Assembly (NCBI GenBank): GCA_016946835.1
Contig: JACVTC010000035.1
Span: 1,029,001-1,093,000 of the forward strand
DNA: 64,000 nucleotides
From: Neocallimastix lanati (nom. inval.)
Lineage: Eukaryota > Neocallimastigomycota > Neocallimastigomycetes > Neocallimastigales > Neocallimastigaceae
Reading direction: 5' to 3'
The notes beneath the pieces are model-generated. The model did not search any database. It saw only the letters and a list, made by a program, of their open reading frames with translations, and had not been told where the DNA came from. Shown piece by piece: positions 57,958 to 64,000 of the stretch (position 1 is the stretch's first letter; each line of letters starts with the position of its first letter). Both the position numbers and the translations under genes were made by a program.

Positions 57958-59540
57958 CCTGCACATAGTAATATCAATAATAAAACTAATACCAAAAATA
58001 ATATTATTACTAATACTTTTTCTATTAATAATGATAATAATAATTTTTCATGTAGCATTGGATAGACATTGTAGCAGCATGTGGACCTATGAGTATAGAT
58101 TTAGATGTAAAAGAAACTGATATTCCATATCATATGGTTAGAATGATTAATATGTTAATTAGTGAAGATAGAAATTTACCTAATAATTTAGCAAATTGTG
58201 GTGAATGTATGGAATATTTCTTAAATAAAGAATGTCTTCATCAATTAGTTGATTCTTCAATTAAAAAAATACCACCACATGGACTAATTTATGTTACTAT
58301 TGACTTTTATTCTAATTTATGTAGTCTTATGAATGAAAATTTTTTGACTAAAAAAGATGTATATGAGCCATTATTAACTTTATTAAAGTATTGCAGTACC
58401 CAAAAGGACATTACTTCCGAATATGAAAGTTTTATAATTGGTAATATTATAGTATTTTAAATTTCAATTAAAAATTCAATTCACTATTTTGATTCAAGTT
58501 TTTTAATTTATTATATATTTCTATTTCTATCTCTATTTCTATCTTTATCTATATCTATATAAATTTTTTTCATTTATAGATTTATTATTTAATATTTGCC
58601 AAAAAATTAGTATTCATCCTCAAATATTAAATATATTTATTTATGAAGATGGCGATTATTACGAATGCATATTATTTGAATATTTAAAGCAATTTATTTT
58701 TAGTCATGGAAAAACAGGTGAAATGGCAAGAACTTCTATGAAATATTTATTTGAACATCCATTTGAAGTCTTTTCAAATTACATTATATTTACAAAATTT
58801 CCAGAGCAGCTTGTTGATAATTTATGCATGATTTTCAATGAATTACCATTGAAATTGGATGAAATCAATCAAAATAATAAATCTATTAATCAATTTACAA
58901 CATTATTTTCTTTAATAGAAAATATTATTATGTGTTGTTCTATGCAAGCAATTAGAAATTCTATTATGTTTAATATTAATGATAAATTCTTAAAATTAAT
59001 TATTAATAAATATAAAGAATTTTATAACACTTCTGAAAATTTAGAAGCTATTTCGATTTATTTGTATTACATGCTTTCAAAAATTCATTGCATTGACTTT
59101 TCATCATGTTTCGTTTCATTTATTTTTGAAAAGTTTAAATTTGATTTATTTGATAAGGAAACTAATTTATTTAATTTAATTATGGATAATATTATGACAA
59201 ATGAACGTAATACTTCACTTGCTACAGTTAATATGCTTATAATTTCATGCTTGTTAAAACAACATTATCGTTATACTATTTCTTATTTAATTCCAAATAT
59301 TCGTACTAGAGTTAATAATTCCAAGAATTCAGAAAATGAAAGTTACTCTGATTCCATCACATTTATAAATTCAAATTCCGAGGAAACTCTTTCAGATGAT
59401 GTAATTAATCATAATATTTATTATTTATTATTTATTATTTATTATTATTATTATTTATTATTATTATTTATTATTTATTATTTATTATTTATTATTATTA
59501 TTTATTATTTATTATTTATTATTATTATTATTTATTATTA

Positions 59541-59579
<39 letters not shown>

Positions 59580-60428
59580 TTTTTTTTTTTTTTTTATATA
59601 TATATATACATATTATAATATTATATTATTAAAAGCAATAAAAATATTTATTTATTTATTAATAATTTTAATCAATATATTTATTTTTTTTAATATTATA
59701 TTATAATGAAAAATTCATTATCTTAATAGGAAATTAACAATTCTATAAAAGAAATTGAAAATGAAATAAAGGAAGTTAAGGAAAATCTCCCAAATGAAAA
59801 ATGTAAATCAATAAGAGATGAAGTTAATCGTTATATTGAATTATATAATAGTGCTAAAACAGATTTTGGAAATGAAATTACAGATATAAATAATAAATGT
59901 AACGAGTATATTTTAGATATTAATACAAATTTAAATATTCAACTCAAAGGATTAAACTTTAATAATTTAAATAAAGATTATCCAGAAAATATCATTCAAG
60001 AAATTCTTGAAGAACCTAATCAAATAAAAGCAATCAAACTTTTAGATCAAGAAAAGATATTTTCTCAACTTTTTACTTTATTAAAATCATTCTTTAATAA
60101 TTCACCAGATTTTAATTTAGCACTCACTGATACTATTTCTCAGTTATTAAGTGCTCCTGAAATCTATTTATTTATTTATTTAGTTGATCGTGATATATTA
60201 GATGATGATAAGAAGGATTCGCTTTATACAATACTTATTAGTCTTATTGAACAACGTAAAGAATTATTAAATAATTATGGAGAGAAACTTTTGGAAATAA
60301 ACTCATTAGATGATGAATCAATATATCAAGAACAACAACAAATTATTATTAGTGATTTTAATAGAAATTCTAGATATATGTTGGAATTCATTAAAGAGGT
60401 TACAGTTTCAATTTTTGAAAATTATTAA
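57641..60428 (+). CDS. FHIP / RAI16-like (FAM160) family protein
   Basis: Homologue of FTS-Hook-interacting proteins, which in animals and filamentous fungi link early endosomes to dynein through Hook. Exons: 57641-57775, 58056-58440, 58580-59400, 59730-60428. Total 2040 nt, 679 aa, phases consistent (donors GTATGT, GTAATA, GTAATT). Residues about 45-330 match the RAI16-like domain: HWIDIVAACGP, TDIPYHMVRMINMLISED, NCGECMEYFLNKECLHQLVD, IPPHGLIYVTIDFYSNLCSL, and GKTGEMARTSMKYLFEHP (animal REGKxGExARDAL). The last exon is helical and more diverged (TDTISQLLSAPEIYLFIYLV, IYQEQQQIIISDFNRNSRYM). Intron 3 is largely a TTATT microsatellite, which gives a spurious read-through to 59706. Family call good; interaction partners inferred. 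Confidence 0.87.
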
Positions 60429-60654
60429 TAATTTTACCAATTCGCATATCGATTTAAGAATTTTTATTATTATTAATATATTTATTTTATAATAGTAATA
60501 ATAAATCACAGAAGTCCCCCTTTAAATCATTTTGTTAATTGTAATAATTTTATGGAATTATTTTCTTTTAGGCAAAAGAATAAAAAATAATAAAAATCAT
60601 TATTATTTATTTAAAGCAATAAATGTTAAAAAAATTTTAAAACAATACAATAGA
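60429..60654. other. FHIP 3' flank
   Basis: Short AT-rich stretch after the stop, before the satellite block. One less AT-biased patch, CACAGAAGTCCCCC, lies at about 60508-60521. Nothing else seen. Confidence 0.5.
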
Positions 60655-62960
60655 AAATAAAATTAAAAATAAAATTAAAATTAAAAATAAAAATAAAAAT
60701 AAAAATAAAAATAAAATAAAATAAAATAAAATAAAATAAAATAAAATAAAATAAAATAAAATAAAATAAAATAAAATAAAATAAAATAAAATAAAATAAA
60801 ATAAAATAAAATAAAATAAAATAAAATAAAATAAAATAAAATAAAATAAAATAAAATAAAATAAAATAAAATAAATAAAATAAAATAAAATAAAATAAAA
60901 TAAAATAAATAAAATAAAATAAAATAAAATAAATAGTTGAAATATAAATATGAAGTACAGATTGAATAAAATAAAATAAAATAAAATAAAATAAAATAAA
61001 ATAAAATAAAATAAAATAAAATAAAATAAAATAAAATAAAATAAAATAAAATAAAATAAAATAAAATAAAATAAATATTGAATATGAATATAAGTACAGA
61101 TTGAATAAAATAAAATAAAATAAAATAAAATAAAATAAAATAAAATAAAATAAAATAAAATAAAATAAAATAAAATAAAATAAAATAAAATAAAATAAAA
61201 TAAAATAAAATAAAATAAAATAAAATAAAATAAAATAAAATAAAATAAAATAAATAGTTGAAATATAAATATGAAGTACAGATTGAATAAAATAAAATAA
61301 AATAAAATAAAATAAAATAAAATAAAATAAAATAAAATAAAATAAAATAAAATAAAATAAAATAAAATAAAATAAAATAAAATAAATATTGAATATGAAT
61401 ATAAGTACAGATTGAATAAAATAAAATAAAATAAAATAAAATAAAATAAAATAAAATAAAATAAAATAAAATAAAATAAAATAAAATAAAATAAAATAAA
61501 ATAAAATAAAATAAAATAAAATAAAATAAAATAAAATAAAATAAAATAAAATAAAATAAAATAAAATAAAATAAAATAAAATAAAATAAAATAAAATAAA
61601 ATAAAATAAAATAAAATAAAATAAAATAAAATAAAATAAAATAAAATAAAATAAAATAAAATAAAATAAAATAAAATAAAATAAAATAAAATAAAATAAA
61701 ATAAAATAAAATAAAATAAAATAAAATAAAATAAAATAAAATAAAATAAAATAAAATAAAATAAAATAAAATAAAATAAAATAAAATAAAATAAAATAAA
61801 ATAAAATAAAATAAAATAAAATAAAATAAAATAAAATAAAATAAAATAAAATAAAATAAAATAAATAGTTGAAATATAAATATGAAGTACAGATTGAATA
61901 AAATAAAATAAAATAAAATAAAATAAAATAAAATAAAATAAAATAAAATAAAATAAAATAAAATAAAATAAAATAAATATTGAATATGAATATAAGTACA
62001 GATTGAATAAAATAAAATAAAATAAAATAAAATAAAATAAAATAAAATAAAATAAAATAAAATAAAATAAAATAAAATAAAATAAAATAAAATAAAATAA
62101 AATAAAATAAAATAAAATAAAATAAAATAAAATAAAATAAAATAAAATAAAATAAAATAAAATAAAATAAATAGTTGAAATATAAATATGAAGTACAGAT
62201 TGAATAAAATAAAATAAAATAAAATAAAATAAAATAAAATAAAATAAAATAAAATAAAATAAAATAAAATAAAATAAAATAAAATAAAATAAAATAAAAT
62301 AAAATAAAATAAAATAAATATTGAATATGAATATAAGTACAGATTGAATAAAATAAAATAAAATAAAATAAAATAAAATAAAATAAAATAAAATAAAATA
62401 AAATAAAATAAAATAAAATAAAATAAAATAAAATAAAATAAAATAAAATAAATATTGAATATGAATATAAGTACAGATTGAATAAAATAAAATAAAATAA
62501 AATAAAATAAAATAAAATAAAATAAAATAAAATAAAATAAAATAAAATAAAATAAAATAAAATAAAATAAAATAAAATAAAATAAAATAAAATAAAATAA
62601 AATAAAATAAAATAAAATAAATAGTTGAAATATAAATATGAAATACAGATTGAATAAAATAAAATAAAATAAAATAAAATAAAATAAAATATAATAAAAT
62701 AAAACAAAAAGTAGAATATTAAATAAGAAAGTACAGATTGAATAAAATAAAATAAAATAAAATAAAATAAAATAAAATAAAATAAAATAAAAAAAAAATA
62801 TGATAAAAGAAATATTGAATATGAATATAAGTACAGATTGAATAAAATAAAATAAAAGAAATATTGAATATGAATATAAGTACAGATTGAATAAAATAAA
62901 ATAAAAGAAATATTGAATATGAATATAAGTACAAGATTGAATAAAAAAAAATAAAATAAA
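60655..62960. repeat. 2.3-kb pentanucleotide satellite with alternating A/B core motifs
   Basis: (AAAAT)n tracts of varied length separated by about 14 cores near 60932, 61076, 61256, 61386, 61866, 61978, 62172, 62320, 62453, 62623, 62712, 62815, 62858 and 62902. Type A reads AGTTGAAATATAAATATG plus AAGTACAGATTGAAT; type B reads TATTGAATATGAATATA plus AGTACAGATTGAAT. A and B alternate over the first part, a higher-order dimer pattern. The 5-bp period avoids stops on minus, giving a false ILFYF-repeat frame of 693 codons. Confidence 0.95.
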
Positions 62961-63039
62961 ATAAAAAAATATATAGATTAAAAAAATATAGAAAAAATAA
63001 AATAAAATAAATAATAAATATACACAAATAAATAATATA

Positions 63040-63345
63040 TATACACAAATAAATAATAAATAATAAATAATAAATAATAAATAATAAATAATAAATAATA
63101 AATAATAAATAATAAATAATAAATAATAAATAATAAATAATAAATAATAAATAATAAATAATAAATAATAAATAATAAATAATAAATAATAAATAATAAA
63201 TAATAAATAATAAATAATAAATAATAAATAATAAATAATAAATAATAATAAATAATAAATAATAAATAATAAATAATAAATAATAAATAATAAATAATAA
63301 ATAATAAATAATAAATAATAAATAATAAATAATAAATAAAAATAT
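63040..63345. repeat. (AATAAAT)n heptanucleotide array
   Basis: About 43 copies of a 7-bp AATAAAT unit with a slip near 63241-63250. It directly follows the pentanucleotide block. Confidence 0.92.
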
Positions 63346-64000
63346 AAAATAATAAATAATATATTATATATAATTAAATTTAAATTATAATTAGAATAGT
63401 AATTTATAGACTAGTTACTATTTTCTACATTTGTAACGAAAAAAAATAAAAATAAAATTTTATTCTGATCAGTTTTTTTTGACCGATCAACTTAATTTCT
63501 AATTAGAAAATTTTTTTTTATACATTACAATCTTTATTATACTACTACATTAATAATAATATTAATACATGATTTTTTTTAGATGGAATATATTTTAATT
63601 TTTTTAATCAAATTTTTTATTTAAAAATTTTAATAAATACAATAATATGGATTATTAAGCAATGTAAATATCACATACTAGAAATAAATATTATTATATA
63701 TATAATATATTTATAATTATTTATAAAGTTATTTTTACATATATTAAATTAATTAAAATTTTGATTTTATATAATTATTTATAAATAATTAATTACATAC
63801 ATACGTAATACAAATAATAATATAATATATTGTAAAAAATTTAATGTTAATATTTAAATAAATTTTTTTTTATTTTTCTTTCCCTTTTTTTTTTCTATCT
63901 GTTGTATAAAATTATTTGATTATAGTACGAAGTAATAATTAAAAATTATATAAGAAATATTAAATTATATTATTATATTATATAATTTAATATAAAATTA
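63346..64000. other. AT-rich sequence at the window edge
   Basis: A small inverted repeat CTGATCAG...GACCGATCA near 63465-63490. No gene seen. Confidence 0.5.

Noticed and set aside
59401-59706. Extension of the FHIP exon into a poly-L/Y/I tail
   Set aside because: A GTAATT donor at 59401 and an in-phase acceptor at 59729 remove this TTATT repeat, and the following exon continues a normal protein.
60626-62707. 693-codon open frame of repeated ILFYF on minus
   Set aside because: It is the translation of the AAAAT satellite, whose 15-nt super-period lacks stops; no domain, no composition typical of genes here.

Overview
The window is extremely AT-rich eukaryotic nuclear DNA. It has long A/T homopolymers, dense microsatellites, split genes with short GT...AG introns whose donors are mostly GTAAT or GTATT, and the standard genetic code. 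Evidence for an anaerobic gut fungus (Neocallimastigomycetes) is a secreted tandem GH43 hemicellulase with better GC content and codon use than its neighbours, a decayed ankyrin-repeat gene, and animal-like conserved genes (nibrin, a KIAA0930 homologue, a C2orf76 homologue, FHIP) that many Dikarya lack. That assignment is an inference. No tRNA, rRNA or CRISPR array was recognised.

Layout. 1-3089 (+) is the 3' part of an XMAP215/CKAP5 microtubule polymerase gene. 3.6-9.5 kb is a graveyard of nested retroelements: a LINE split by a SINE-like element and by a solo LTR, then a second LINE on the minus strand whose truncated 5' end is joined to a 445-bp inverted copy of the neighbouring cytoskeletal gene. 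10632-19915 (-) is a giant calponin-homology/spectrin-repeat protein of about 3017 residues. 23146-25505 (-) is a five-exon KIAA0930/DUF2045 homologue. 26.3-29.6 kb holds a decayed retrotransposon Gag and a short LINE tail inside a patch of inverted-repeat termini. 30598-34902 (-) is a ten-exon nibrin (NBS1), followed by a satellite block and 36473-37283 (-), a five-exon C2orf76/UPF0538 gene. 37.3-41.9 kb is intergenic and contains two strong hairpin-forming inverted repeats. 41908-44646 (+) is an intron-free GH43-CBM6-GH43 enzyme. 45.1-48.9 kb is a second LINE graveyard, followed by an ankyrin-repeat pseudogene. 51743-55815 (+) is an AGC kinase of the RSK/S6K type with several microexons. 57641-60428 (+) is an FHIP/RAI16-like gene. 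The window ends with 2.3 kb of pentanucleotide satellite carrying alternating core motifs and a heptanucleotide array.

Functionally, several genes concern the cytoskeleton and transport (TOG microtubule polymerase, actin-binding spectrin-like giant, FHIP dynein/Hook adaptor), one concerns DNA double-strand-break repair (nibrin), one signalling, and one plant cell-wall breakdown. They share no operon-like logic. The gene structures below were assembled by hand from splice sites, reading phase and family similarity. Exon coordinates are given in the evidence fields.
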